Source of the DNA: Mariniblastus sp.
GTDB taxonomy: Bacteria > Planctomycetota > Planctomycetia > Pirellulales > Pirellulaceae
Length of the DNA stretch: 56,293 nucleotides
Direction: 5' to 3'
Assembly: GCA_022447605.1 (NCBI GenBank)
Contig: JAKVBG010000027.1
Coordinates: 1-56,293 of the forward strand
The translations under genes and the position numbers were made by a program. Every line of letters begins with the position of its first letter. Within the stretch, counting starts at the first letter, position 1. This document shows, one piece after another, positions 1 to 8,426 of this stretch. Under the pieces are notes generated by a model that was not told the origin of the DNA, made no database searches, and was given only the letters and a program-made list of their open reading frames with translations.

Positions 1-90
1 GGCTGTTTTGACCCTGGCTGTTTTGACCCTGGCTGTTTTGACCCTGGCTGTTTTGACCCTGGCTGTTTTGACCCTGGCTGTTTTGACCCT
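1..90. repeat. 15-bp in-frame tandem repeat, six copies, at window edge
   Basis: Six perfect copies of ggctgttttgaccct start at base 1 and stop near base 90, followed by a diverged copy. On the minus strand each unit encodes one NSQGQ pentapeptide of the large membrane protein. The perfect identity of the copies indicates recent expansion, and the array probably continues beyond the window. Confidence 0.95.
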
Positions 91-2599
91 GGTTGTTCGG
101 GTCGTTCATTTCAGAAGGTTGCCGATCGGCGTCGTTATCTGGCTGATTGGGCGAGTTATTCGGTTCCGTTTTCGGGGAATTGGTCTCCGATGTTGGTTCG
201 GGTGAATCGGACGGCTCCTGATTGCCTAGCAGTTTCTGCAGTTGTTCCATCTGTTCACCTTCCGAGGCCCCCTCGGCAAGCGGTTCGATTTCTCCTTCGG
301 TTAATGATTGATCCCGCACCGGCTCCGGATTTGCGCCATTGCCAGTTCGATTGGACGCATCCTGATTTTCGGATCCTTTACCTGGGTTTTGCCCACCCGC
401 ATCACGTTCTGCCGGATTTCCCTCAGGGGTACCCGATTCACCATTGGATTGGCCATCACCACTTGCATCGGTGTTGGAGCCTTGGCCCTCACCCGTTTGA
501 TTGCCGGACTGCGCGTCGGCGTTCTGCTCCATCTTGCCACCCGCTTGGCTGTTGGATTCGGAGTCATCGGATCCTTCGGCGCCGGAATCGGGATCTTGAT
601 TTTTTTCTGACTGATTTGAGTCGGAGCGGTTGTTTTCACTGTCTGACTGTTGCTTCTCCATCGACTGGTCACCCGGATTGGATGCCCCCTTGTCCGAGCC
701 TTCCGTCTGACTGTTGTCCGAATCATCACCCCCGTTTTTTTCACCCGTCTGGTCGGTGGAATCCTCAGATTCCTCGTCGCCCTGTTGGCCGGGATCGTTT
801 GAATCCGACTGACCATTGCCCGATTTCCCGGACTCTCCCTGCTCGGACTTTTCTTCTTTGTCTTGGTCTGGTTCGTTCTCGGGATTTTCGTCAGATGAGT
901 CCTGGTCTTTTTCGGGTTCGGGTTCGGCTACCTTGTCGCTCGGTTCGGTAATCTTGATCGTGTAATTTTTTGTCCGGGAAATATTTGGATCGGGCTGTCC
1001 GTTGGAGTGTCGGTTGTCAGCGGCGGTCGCATGCAACAGGATTTCATCCTGGGGTTTCCAGTTGAGGTCGATAGGGCGAAGGGTTTTTCGGGAAATCATT
1101 CGCTGGTTCCCGAGTTCGTCATTCTCTATCTTGTCATCGGTCAGAACAAAATCACGGTCCTTGGTAGCTCCGCTCGTGTTGTCAAAATAAAGTTTGACTT
1201 CACTCACTTCAAAGTCGAGGTCGTTCGCCTCCACTTCCACCGTGAACGGTTGATTGGCAGGAACGCTCAGGATTTCCTGCTGTGGTTGAATGATTTGGAT
1301 TTCTGGTGGCAAGTCAGCCACCACCCGGATCGGGTAGATGTTCGGGTTCTCGTTCTTGTAGCCATCCTCGCTCCGGAAATAGACCCGGTAGTGTGTGAAC
1401 CGTGGTTTGGTTCGCTGTGAGTTCATTTTGACATCGAAAGTCCCCCGTGCGTGGTTGCCGTTGGAGTTCATCGACAGGGTCTTCATTTTCCGCAGTTGGT
1501 CTTTGGTGGGATTGTCGTTGAGCGCTTCCAGCAATTCAATAAAAGCGACGTCGATCGGCATATTGGCCGTTGTGGAGATTTCGACGGTGGAACCCTCGAT
1601 CGCCTGGATTTCTGCCTGGCCTTCGGTCACGCGCTCGGGCAGCCCTGTGTAGGCGGGTGGAGAGATCTTGACCTGATCAACCCGGATCACCGGGTTGGGC
1701 CTGACCTGGACGGAGTAATCGGGAGAACGGCCGTCACCGGCAACGACAAAATAGGTAAGCGGTTGCTGGATCCCCGATGAACAGGTCTGCAGTTCGGCGA
1801 CGAACTTGTTGCTGGAGATCTCACCTGGCTTCATTCTGATGACCGCATCCACCTGTTGTCCGTCTTCGGTGGAATAGACCAAGCGCGCGGTTTCCGGATC
1901 AAAATTACCGCGAATTTCAGCCGTCACCTGCAGCCGATCGCCAAAAAATACGGACGCATCGCCGGGGTAGACTTGCTTGATGGAAACCGATGCAGGTGCC
2001 GCAATCTTGGCGGTGGGCGCAACAATCCTGTGAATGGTCTGGAGTGGATTCTTGGGGGAAACCATCGCATAGACGATGGCAAACGTAGACAGGATCACCA
2101 GCACAAACCCCATGCGGATCAAACCTGATCGGTCAATCGTCTGGTCGACGGTGACCGTGGAAAGATCGGTAGCAGCTTGGCGTGATACGGCCTTAAGTAT
2201 TGCTTTGTGGACTTTCTTCTCTTTTTTTTGCAGTGACAGGTAGTTCAAAAGACTGTTCTTGAAGCTCGGTTTGGCTTCTTCAATCATGCGCGCCGCATAC
2301 TGCGGATTGATACGGCGATAAAACAGTGGAAGTAACTGGGTCGTGGCAATGAACAGGATGCCGATGACCAGTGCCAGGCAGGCGATAATTCTGGCGAAAA
2401 CCGGGAGGGGCCAGATCCAAGCGTCAACCACGGTTGCCAACAGGAAGAAACCGATGGTGAAGGCCAGTATCCCGGTGCCGCCGGTAATCAGATCAGTGAT
2501 TTTGACCTGTTGGGTGGCCTGGCGAATATGCTTGTTGACGTACTGCTCGACCTGGTTGCTCCTGGTTTTCGCCGTCTTCGATTTTGCAGTACTGGCCAT
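1..2599 (-). CDS. Large membrane protein with acidic Ser/Gly/Gln-rich tail (DUF4175-like), C-terminus cut by window edge
   Basis: The reading frame is open from the ATG at 2599 down to base 1 with no stop, so at least 866 residues are present and the C-terminus lies outside. Three membrane segments are visible, at about residues 40-58, 68-88 and 163-180. A beta-rich extracytoplasmic region of roughly 200-540 follows, containing several stretches that resemble Ig-like or sandwich domains. From about residue 540 the chain is low-complexity and dominated by D, E, S, G, N and Q, ending in copies of the pentapeptide NSQGQ. This architecture matches large planctomycete membrane proteins and resembles DUF4175, but I cannot confirm the family. 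Such proteins often sit beside MoxR, DUF58 and VWA genes, which would lie beyond the left edge. The function is unknown; a surface or envelope role is inferred from topology. Confidence 0.7.
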   Translation of the reverse strand, partial: MASTAKSKTAKTRSNQVEQYVNKHIRQATQQVKITDLITGGTGILAFTIGFFLLATVVDAWIWPLPVFARIIACLALVIGILFIATTQLLPLFYRRINPQYAARMIEEAKPSFKNSLLNYLSLQKKEKKVHKAILKAVSRQAATDLSTVTVDQTIDRSGLIRMGFVLVILSTFAIVYAMVSPKNPLQTIHRIVAPTAKIAAPASVSIKQVYPGDASVFFGDRLQVTAEIRGNFDPETARLVYSTEDGQQVDAVIRMKPGEISSNKFVAELQTCSSGIQQPLTYFVVAGDGRSPDYSVQVRPNPVIRVDQVKISPPAYTGLPERVTEGQAEIQAIEGSTVEISTTANMPIDVAFIELLEALNDNPTKDQLRKMKTLSMNSNGNHARGTFDVKMNSQRTKPRFTHYRVYFRSEDGYKNENPNIYPIRVVADLPPEIQIIQPQQEILSVPANQPFTVEVEANDLDFEVSEVKLYFDNTSGATKDRDFVLTDDKIENDELGNQRMISRKTLRPIDLNWKPQDEILLHATAADNRHSNGQPDPNISRTKNYTIKITEPSDKVAEPEPEKDQDSSDENPENEPDQDKEEKSEQGESGKSGNGQSDSNDPGQQGDEESEDSTDQTGEKNGGDDSDNSQTEGSDKGASNPGDQSMEKQQSDSENNRSDSNQSEKNQDPDSGAEGSDDSESNSQAGGKMEQNADAQSGNQTGEGQGSNTDASGDGQSNGESGTPEGNPAERDAGGQNPGKGSENQDASNRTGNGANPEPVRDQSLTEGEIEPLAEGASEGEQMEQLQKLLGNQEPSDSPEPTSETNSPKTEPNNSPNQPDNDADRQPSEMNDPNNQGQNSQGQNSQGQNSQGQNSQGQNSQGQNS

Positions 2600-2851
2600 G
2601 GCACCTTGACGCCCGTGTTGGTGGTTGGTTGCGCGGCTGATTTCGGTGAGTAGGACACCTATCAACCGGCTCAATGATTATAGACGATTATTCGGCCAGC
2701 CAAGTTTCCTGGGTCGTGGTGAAAAACGCCCGGGGGGAGACTTATCAGTAAAAAAACGGCAAATTTGAGGTTAATTCAACCTGCGACCCCTGTTGGACAG
2801 AGGCAGAAGCCACCTTTTTCGTGACTTTTTCCGATCGACAAGACGCGTGGG

Positions 2852-3877
2852 CTAGAAATCAGGTGGAAAAGGGAACGGATCCTGCTGGAAGCGTGGTGAC
2901 TTTTGGCGCCGCCACTTGGTATACAGATCGATCAGGGTATTGCGCCGACCCTCGGAGCTCATGGCGTCCAGTTCGTCACGTGTTTCGGGTGTCAACTCCG
3001 CCTGGTAAAAGTTCTCCAGCGCCCGTTGGGAGATGCTGTCACGACTCTTGATTTCCCTCGCATCGGTAATCCAGCGAACGACCAGGCGGCTTCTTTCCCC
3101 GGGCTCACTTTTTTCAACAATTTTCCGACCCTCGTTGGAGAGGTAATTCATCAAACTGTTGATATCGGATGGAAAGAAAATATCGTTCAATGACTCGGGG
3201 CTCTGTTCCTGGATAGCGATTAGCAGGCGCTCGGCCACGTTGCGCTGCATCGAGAGGGCAGATCTACGGTATCCTTGGCCTCGCATCAGTTCCCGCGTTA
3301 GCAACTCGTTCTGTAAATCGATGATGTTCTGGTTGACCAGTTGCCTGGCGACATCATAAATCAGTTCCTGTTTTGCTTTGAGCATTTCCTCGTACCACCA
3401 GTAAACCGGAACGGCGTCTTCCTTGGGTAACTGAGTGGGACCAATTTTTCCCAACCAGTCAATGCTCTGCTGGCGGCGAATCTGGTTGATCTTGGCGATT
3501 CGTTCGGCGGGCGGGAGATCGAGTACCTTGGCTCGGTTCTGTTCGTCCAGCGTTGCCAGCCAAGCGTGGTACTGCAGCATGACCCTTTCCAGCTTCTCGC
3601 GGTCCGGGTGGTTGGCCAGCTGGGTATGAAAATCCCGCAGTTGCTGCTTTTGTTCCGGCGTTTTGGAGTCGAAATCCTCTCGGTTACGTGCCAACTCTAT
3701 CAGCTCGGTTTCATTCAATTGCCCGAGGCGATCTTCGACCATCATCGATGGCGGAGTCTGCGCGATCGCGGTCCCGGCCCACATCAACCCGGACAGAATG
3801 CCCAATCCCACGAGGCAGCCGCATGGTAACGACGTTGTCGCATTCCGGTTCAGACATGTTGGCAACGGGAACTTCAT
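2852..3877 (-). CDS. Secreted helical protein, third gene of the ECF sigma operon (DUF3106-like)
   Basis: This 341-residue protein has a hydrophobic signal segment at about residues 17-40 ending in TAIAQ, so it is probably exported. The rest is charged and helical, with a stretch at about 60-135 (EQKQQLRDF, PDREKLERV, PPAERIAKI) that recalls DUF3106-type Lx..QR helices; this family link is tentative. Its start overlaps the stop of the anti-sigma gene by 4 bp (3874-3877), so the two are translationally coupled and it is the third gene after the sigma factor and anti-sigma factor. The context suggests a periplasmic partner or sensor for the anti-sigma factor, or an accessory to its signalling, but no direct evidence shows this. 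Confidence 0.75.
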   Translation of the reverse strand: MKFPLPTCLNRNATTSLPCGCLVGLGILSGLMWAGTAIAQTPPSMMVEDRLGQLNETELIELARNREDFDSKTPEQKQQLRDFHTQLANHPDREKLERVMLQYHAWLATLDEQNRAKVLDLPPAERIAKINQIRRQQSIDWLGKIGPTQLPKEDAVPVYWWYEEMLKAKQELIYDVARQLVNQNIIDLQNELLTRELMRGQGYRRSALSMQRNVAERLLIAIQEQSPESLNDIFFPSDINSLMNYLSNEGRKIVEKSEPGERSRLVVRWITDAREIKSRDSISQRALENFYQAELTPETRDELDAMSSEGRRNTLIDLYTKWRRQKSPRFQQDPFPFPPDF

Positions 3878-4401
3878 TGAGAGACCCCATCAAAATAAAC
3901 ATCGTCATTCTGGAAAACGCCTTCTTTTTCCAGCAAGTCCAGAAACTCCAGGGAATCGACGACCTCGTATTGATCCAGTTTTTCGATGATGGGGAGGTCA
4001 CTGACCAACTGGTCGACTGGCTGTTGCTGGTAATACTTGGAGAGGTAAAACGTCGATGCCAGGACCAGCAGGGGCAGGGCGGCCAATGCGGCCAGACGGA
4101 TCGGCCAGGTCCAGGCTTTTCGATTTCGGCGGCGGTTCTGCAGCGAGGTTTCATCCACCATCAGTTCCAAAGTACTCTTGGTGAACGCCTCGGTTGCATG
4201 GGCGCGGGGCAGGACATCGAGAACGTCCCACGTTTTCTGCAATTCCTGCATTCGCTGCAAATAACGGTCATCCTCACCCAGTCGACGTTCGACTTTTTGA
4301 GCTTCTGCCGGGTCGAGTTCCCCGTCCAGGTAACCCGTCAACTGCATGTCGATGTTGGAATCACTTGGATCCAGATTTTCCATCCGTTCATTCATAATCA
4401 A
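3874..4401 (-). CDS. Membrane-anchored anti-sigma factor
   Basis: The 175-residue protein begins with the YLDGELD-type motif (residues about 23-30) typical of the cytoplasmic anti-sigma domain, followed by EAQKVERRL helices. One membrane segment lies at about 98-118 (LAALAALPLLVLASTFYL), and a short acidic periplasmic tail follows. No Cys is present, so it is not a zinc-binding (ZAS) type. It lies 25 bp downstream of the ECF sigma gene and overlaps the next gene by 4 bp. By family precedent it holds the sigma factor inactive at the inner membrane until a stress signal releases it. The start could also be the internal ATG a few codons later, since no strong ribosome-binding site decides it. 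Confidence 0.8.
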   Translation of the reverse strand: MIMNERMENLDPSDSNIDMQLTGYLDGELDPAEAQKVERRLGEDDRYLQRMQELQKTWDVLDVLPRAHATEAFTKSTLELMVDETSLQNRRRNRKAWTWPIRLAALAALPLLVLASTFYLSKYYQQQPVDQLVSDLPIIEKLDQYEVVDSLEFLDLLEKEGVFQNDDVYFDGVSQ

Positions 4402-4426
4402 TTACCATCAACTGCCAGGGGCCGAC

Positions 4427-5128
4427 CTAGTTGGCGGCTCCCAGGCCGTGGGAGTCACTGTTCCTTAACGAGGGTTCGGGAATGCCGATCGGCAGTTGGC
4501 CGGAATCGACATAAGGCTGGAGCAGGCTCCGCAAATTGCCCCGTGCCCGGGAGAGCAGGGACTTGACTGCCTGGGTGCTTAAGTTCATGGACTCCGATAT
4601 TTCGAGATAACTCATTCCTTCAAACTTGCTTAGTAACATAGCCATTCTCTGTCGTTCGTTCAGCGTTTGGATCGCGTCCCGTACAATGGCAGACATCTCT
4701 TTTTGATCGACTCGCCGTGCCGGCATCAGCCCACTCTTGGCCTTGGCCATGGTATCCAGGGGCTGGGCGTCGATCTTGCCGCTGGGCGAGTGGGTCAAAT
4801 TTACCTCTTTTCGTCGAACGTGTTTTCGTATCGCATTGCTGGCGACGTTATGCGTGATCGTAAATAACCAGGTTGAAAATTTGGCACCGGGTACGTATCG
4901 CTCACGCGCTCGGTAGACTCTCATAAAAACTTCCTGGGCCAAATCCTCGGCCTGGTCCCGGTTGGGGACGATATGTTCTAAAACCGAAATCAGCCGGTTT
5001 TGATATTTTTCCACCAGCTTTTCAAATGCGGCTGCATTCCCCTGGCGCACCTGCAGCATCAACCGCACGTCGGGATCGAGCAGTTCGTATTTTTGCGCTT
5101 TTTGAAAGGCGGAATCGTTGACGGACAA
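4427..5128 (-). CDS. ECF-type RNA polymerase sigma factor
   Basis: The protein has 233 residues. Region 2 occupies about residues 33-110 and carries the core-binding and -10 recognition features (DQAEDLAQEVFMRVYRAR, then FSTWLFTITHNVASNAIRK). Region 4 occupies about 160-215 with the helix-turn-helix MSYLEISESMNLSTQAVKSL followed by SRARGNLR. Sigma regions 1 and 3 are absent, as expected for the extracytoplasmic-function group. The segment between the two domains (about 111-155) is a little longer than usual, as is common in planctomycete members. It is the first gene of a three-gene operon with an anti-sigma factor and a secreted protein. Its target promoters cannot be told from this window. 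Confidence 0.93.
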   Translation of the reverse strand: MSVNDSAFQKAQKYELLDPDVRLMLQVRQGNAAAFEKLVEKYQNRLISVLEHIVPNRDQAEDLAQEVFMRVYRARERYVPGAKFSTWLFTITHNVASNAIRKHVRRKEVNLTHSPSGKIDAQPLDTMAKAKSGLMPARRVDQKEMSAIVRDAIQTLNERQRMAMLLSKFEGMSYLEISESMNLSTQAVKSLLSRARGNLRSLLQPYVDSGQLPIGIPEPSLRNSDSHGLGAAN

Positions 5129-5364
5129 ATCGGGTGCCCTGCAGGTCAGGTCGTGTTAGTTCCGGAGAACGTTATGGATACGTTATGGATGTTTCCATCC
5201 ATTGTATCACCTGTCCTGCGAGAGCGTCGATGTCTCATTTCACCAAACGGGTCAACCTAACTTGTTAGCAACGCATGAGTTTCTTCGAACTACAGAACAT
5301 TTAACCGGGTTATGGGGGAAATGTTCCTGTCGAGATCAGCGAGCCGCCGGAAATTTTGGTGGAA

Positions 5365-6501
5365 TTACTGATCGGAAGATCGTCCCTGAAGTGGTTGGAC
5401 TTTCTGGCGGCGCAATTGCCCACAGGCGGCATTGATCTTGTCTCCCTTCCGCTGGCGGAATTTCACGACAATCTTTGCCGACTGGAGGATCTCCCGAAAT
5501 TGGCGAATGGCCCTGCTGGAAGGTGTTCGGTACGGCAACCCCTGCACCGGGTTGTATGGAATGACATTCAGGATGGCCGTTCGCCCCTGCAATAGCCTGG
5601 CCAGTTGATGAGCATGCTCTGGCTGATCATTGATATCGGCCAGCAGTACATACTCAAACGTCAGTTTTCGGCCGGATACAGTAAAGTAGTCATCGGCGGC
5701 CTGCAGCAGTTTTCGGATTCCAATTTTCTGGTTGACCGGGACGAGTTCGTTCCTCAGTTCGTCGTTGGGAGCGTGTAACGAGATGGCGAGGTGGAACCGG
5801 CTGTCGGTCCTGGCCAGTTTTTCGATGGCCGGTGGCAGGCCCACCGTGGAAATCGTGACCCGGCGCGGACTGATTCCCAGCCCCGTGTCGCGGCTGGCCC
5901 AAGCGAGGGCCTGGACCACGTTCTCAAGATTGGCCAGGGGTTCTCCCATGCCCATCATCACGATATGGCTCAGTCGTTCGTCGTCGGGTAACAATTTCTG
6001 AAGGCAAAGCATCTGTTCCAGGATCTCACCCGAGGTCAGGTTTCTCATCACACCATCCAGCCCACTGGCACAGAAGACGCAGCCCATGGCGCAACCGACC
6101 TGGCTGCTGACACAGATACTTCGTCGGTCCCCCTCTCGCAGCAGGACGCATTCCACCAGGCCGCCGTCCTGCAGTTGAACCAACAACTTCTCCGTGCCGT
6201 CGGCCGCTTGATCATGTTTTTCGATATGGACCGTGGTCAGTGTATAATGTTCGTCCAAAGCTGCTCTCAACGCTTGCGGCAAATCGGTCATTTCCGCGAA
6301 GGACCGGGCGCGCTGCTGGAAAATCCACTTGATGATCTGCCCGGCACGAAATGAGGGTTGGCCCTGTTGTTGTAGCCAGGTGGGCAGTTGGTCGAGTTGA
6401 TCGATGATCGGGGTGCGCACCAGAAGCCTGCGGGTGAGGGACTGCGAAATGGGGCGAGGGACCAGGGAAAACAGTTTTTCCAGGTGGATTACGGTTCCCA
6501 T
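5365..6501 (-). CDS. rlmN: 23S rRNA (adenine2503-C2)-methyltransferase RlmN
   Basis: This is a radical-SAM enzyme of 378 residues. The [4Fe-4S] ligands are Cys137, Cys141 and Cys144 (CAMGCVFC). Cys118 in the VECVL segment and the C-terminal Cys in GDKINAACGQL correspond to the two conserved cysteines that carry the methyl group and resolve the covalent intermediate. The RlmN N-terminal domain is at about 31-115, and the MGMGEPLAN motif is present. By homology it methylates C2 of A2503 in 23S rRNA and A37 in some tRNAs, in the cytoplasm, and so affects decoding accuracy. About 25 extra residues precede the usual N-terminus, so the true start may be slightly downstream. It is divergently oriented to the 2Fe-2S protein gene. 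Confidence 0.95.
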   Translation of the reverse strand: MGTVIHLEKLFSLVPRPISQSLTRRLLVRTPIIDQLDQLPTWLQQQGQPSFRAGQIIKWIFQQRARSFAEMTDLPQALRAALDEHYTLTTVHIEKHDQAADGTEKLLVQLQDGGLVECVLLREGDRRSICVSSQVGCAMGCVFCASGLDGVMRNLTSGEILEQMLCLQKLLPDDERLSHIVMMGMGEPLANLENVVQALAWASRDTGLGISPRRVTISTVGLPPAIEKLARTDSRFHLAISLHAPNDELRNELVPVNQKIGIRKLLQAADDYFTVSGRKLTFEYVLLADINDQPEHAHQLARLLQGRTAILNVIPYNPVQGLPYRTPSSRAIRQFREILQSAKIVVKFRQRKGDKINAACGQLRRQKVQPLQGRSSDQ

Positions 6502-6596
6502 TATGACGAAGTCCCAATTCTTCGTATATGATCAAATGCAAGTTATGCCCTGAAACAGCCACGAAATTCGATGGGCCTTACAGCGGACGTCGCGCC

Positions 6597-6905
6597 ATGG
6601 ACCTTGATCAGCCAGTTTGTCTTTGCTTTCGTGTCTCCCGGCGCAAGCTGGAGAAGTTCATCCGGTTGGAAAAACCCCAGAGGGCGGGCCAACTGAGCGA
6701 GTGCTTTGGCGCGGGAACCGGGTGTGGCTGGTGTCGCCCTTTCCTGGAACGCCTCTTCCAGGAGCAAGCGGAAAAGGTGGGCGGGGCCAACGCTCCCCAG
6801 GATCCACTGGTGATTTCGCATGATGATTACGTTCGCCAGCGCGCTGCCTACCTGCGCGACGGCGGGGGCGATTCACCGCCCGACACGAGCCCTGACGGTG
6901 ATTAA
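6597..6905 (+). CDS. BFD-like [2Fe-2S]-binding protein
   Basis: This is a small protein of 102 residues if started at the ATG at 6597. It has the BFD pattern: a CxC pair near the N-terminus (PVCLCFRV) and a CxxC pair about 35 residues later (GCGWCRPF), which together bind a [2Fe-2S] cluster. The family includes bacterioferritin-associated ferredoxin and the small domain of nitrite reductases. The in-frame ATG at 6528 would add 23 residues (with another CxxC, KCKLC) that do not look like the family and have no ribosome-binding site, so 6597 is preferred. It faces rlmN divergently, and the 95 bp between them must hold both promoters. The partner protein is unknown; iron storage or release is only a suggestion. 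Confidence 0.75.
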   Translation: MDLDQPVCLCFRVSRRKLEKFIRLEKPQRAGQLSECFGAGTGCGWCRPFLERLFQEQAEKVGGANAPQDPLVISHDDYVRQRAAYLRDGGGDSPPDTSPDGD

Positions 6906-7057
6906 TGGCCACTTGTTTCTTCCTGGCAAGCCCCGTCGCGGCCTTTTTTCCAGTCGGTTTGGGTGGAATGGGCCGGTATTCACGGGGACCAGAAAAGGTT
7001 ATGATTTCCCGCTGATTTGAGAGATTTTTCCAGTTCCTAACAAGAAGCGGATCCGCG

Positions 7058-7468
7058 ATGGCCAAGAAGAAGGCTGCCAAGAAAACAGCGACCAAGTCGG
7101 CGAAGAAGAAAACGACCAAGAAAGCTGCCCCCAAAAAAGCGGCGACCAAGAAAGCGGCCGCCAAAAAAGCGACCAAAAAGAAGGCGCCCGCCAAGAAAGT
7201 GACCAAGAAGAAAGCGGCCGATGAGGGCAAAGAGGCGCCGGCTAAAAAGAAAAAGGCGAAGAAAGCGACCAAGCGCTCCCGCTCTAAGGCTGCCGCTAAT
7301 GCTCGGTTGAAAGTCTATTGGGGTGTCTTTAACCACGCGATGAAACGGGTTGCCCTGTACGAGTTCAACCAGCGCAAAGCGGCTGATAAGCGCGCCAAAG
7401 AATTAACCGACAGTGGGAAGCCTCCCCATTTTGTCATGAAGATCAAAGAGGAGATCGAGGAGAAATGA
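7058..7468 (+). CDS. Histone-H1-like Lys/Ala-rich DNA-binding protein
   Basis: The 136-residue protein splits in two. Residues 1 to about 85 consist almost only of K, A and T in [14 protein letters not shown] repeats, as in the C-terminal tail of histone H1 and bacterial Hc1/HctB or AlgP-type proteins. Residues about 86-136 form a compact segment ([20 protein letters not shown]... then [12 protein letters not shown]) that looks like a folded cap. The basic tail is expected to bind DNA without sequence preference and compact the nucleoid, which fits the condensed nucleoid known in planctomycetes. Its frame is clear because the codons vary (AAG/AAA, GCC/GCG) while the residues stay K and A. A lipoprotein gene follows on the same strand. 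Confidence 0.8.
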   Translation: MAKKKAAKKTATKSAKKKTTKKAAPKKAATKKAAAKKATKKKAPAKKVTKKKAADEGKEAPAKKKKAKKATKRSRSKAAANARLKVYWGVFNHAMKRVALYEFNQRKAADKRAKELTDSGKPPHFVMKIKEEIEEK

Positions 7469-7541
7469 GATCGCCCCTATCGTTTGCCCGTTGCTGGCTC
7501 TGTTGCTCTGTTGGTTAGGAGGCAGTCGGGACCGAAGCGTG

Positions 7542-8294
7542 ATGCTGATCATTGCTGTCCCGGTGGTCATGGCCTTGATGCTGGCGGGTTGTTCCCCCAA
7601 TTCCCCCAAGTCAGAACCGGCTGCCAAGTCAGAACCGGCTGTGGATACGCTTTCAGCGGCTCAGGTCATCGAACGGGTGGCCCAAACTTACGCGCAATGC
7701 AAGACGTACACCGATACGGGGACTCACACATCCGTAATGACGAGCAAGAGTGGAGAGGAAACCGAGGTGCTCCAGTTTTCCACGGCGATGGTCCGGCATA
7801 GCCGTTCCCGAGTCCTCAAGGAGCGCTTGGTTCATGACCAGTTCCGTTTCGAGTACTCGGAAAAGGGGAAGCCGGGGCGTGTCGTTTGGAAAAGTGGCCA
7901 AGAAGTCAAGGTTTCCATGGCCGCGCCACCGGAAGCTAATCAGTCACTCGCCCTCGCTCTCGCCTTTTTCACGGGCATTTCAGATGGCACGGCGCACACA
8001 ATCCCGGCGCTATTGATGCCAAGTGAAGTGACGGGAATTAAGTTGACCGATATCCGAAAGCCTGTCAGAGGTGAAGACCAGTCGATCGACGGTCGCAATT
8101 GTTTTTCCATTCAGGGAAAGTTACCTGAAGGTCGCACTACCATCTGGATTGACCAGGAGTCGTTCCTTGTTCGTCGAATCGAGCAGAGTTACCCATTGGT
8201 AGAGGGGGTCACCGTCGCCGAAAGGACCGACTACCAGCCCGTGATCAACCAGGACGTGGCGGCAAAACGGCTGGAGTACAACCCTCCCAAGTAA
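7542..8294 (+). CDS. Lipoprotein, DUF2092/LolA-like
   Basis: The mature protein follows a lipoprotein signal, MLIIAVPVVMALMLAGC, with the lipobox LAGC, when the ATG at 7542 is used; the frame also runs 17 codons upstream but those residues do not form a signal. The 250 residues contain beta-rich segments such as EVLQFSTAMVRHS, FRFEYSEKGKPGRVVW and GRNCFSIQGKLPEGRTTIWID, which resemble the DUF2092/outer-membrane-lipoprotein carrier fold that binds acyl chains. After the lipid-modified Cys comes an exact 18-bp tandem duplication giving KSEPAAKSEPA. A role as a periplasmic lipid-binding or regulatory lipoprotein is inferred only from the fold resemblance. Its neighbours give no clear operon, because the next gene is on the other strand. 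Confidence 0.7.
   Translation: MLIIAVPVVMALMLAGCSPNSPKSEPAAKSEPAVDTLSAAQVIERVAQTYAQCKTYTDTGTHTSVMTSKSGEETEVLQFSTAMVRHSRSRVLKERLVHDQFRFEYSEKGKPGRVVWKSGQEVKVSMAAPPEANQSLALALAFFTGISDGTAHTIPALLMPSEVTGIKLTDIRKPVRGEDQSIDGRNCFSIQGKLPEGRTTIWIDQESFLVRRIEQSYPLVEGVTVAERTDYQPVINQDVAAKRLEYNPPK
7606..7641. repeat. 18-bp perfect tandem duplication within lipoprotein gene
   Basis: Two identical 18-bp units (7606-7623 and 7624-7641, ccaagtcagaaccggctg) encode a repeated KSEPA segment just after the lipidated cysteine. A 9-bp tandem (ttcccccaa) lies immediately before. The unit stays in frame, so the duplication only lengthens the linker. Confidence 0.9.
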
Positions 8295-8426
8295 AGGGGT
8301 GGCTGACCCGTCGATTCCCCTTGCCCTCGGTTAGCTTCAACGCGTGTTAGCCCGTGGGCCGTTGGAACCGTCGTCAGTGCTCGGCCTGCCCACGGTCGCG
8401 GGCTCCATTTTTCAGGGCGCTCCTGT

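Noticed and set aside
1..90. CRISPR-like array
   Set aside because: The repeats are contiguous, without spacers, and are in frame with a protein.
190..951. Long plus-strand open frame opposite the DUF4175-like gene
   Set aside because: It is the antisense of the low-complexity acidic tail; its composition (P, R, H rich) has no family resemblance, and the minus-strand frame is far longer and has membrane segments.
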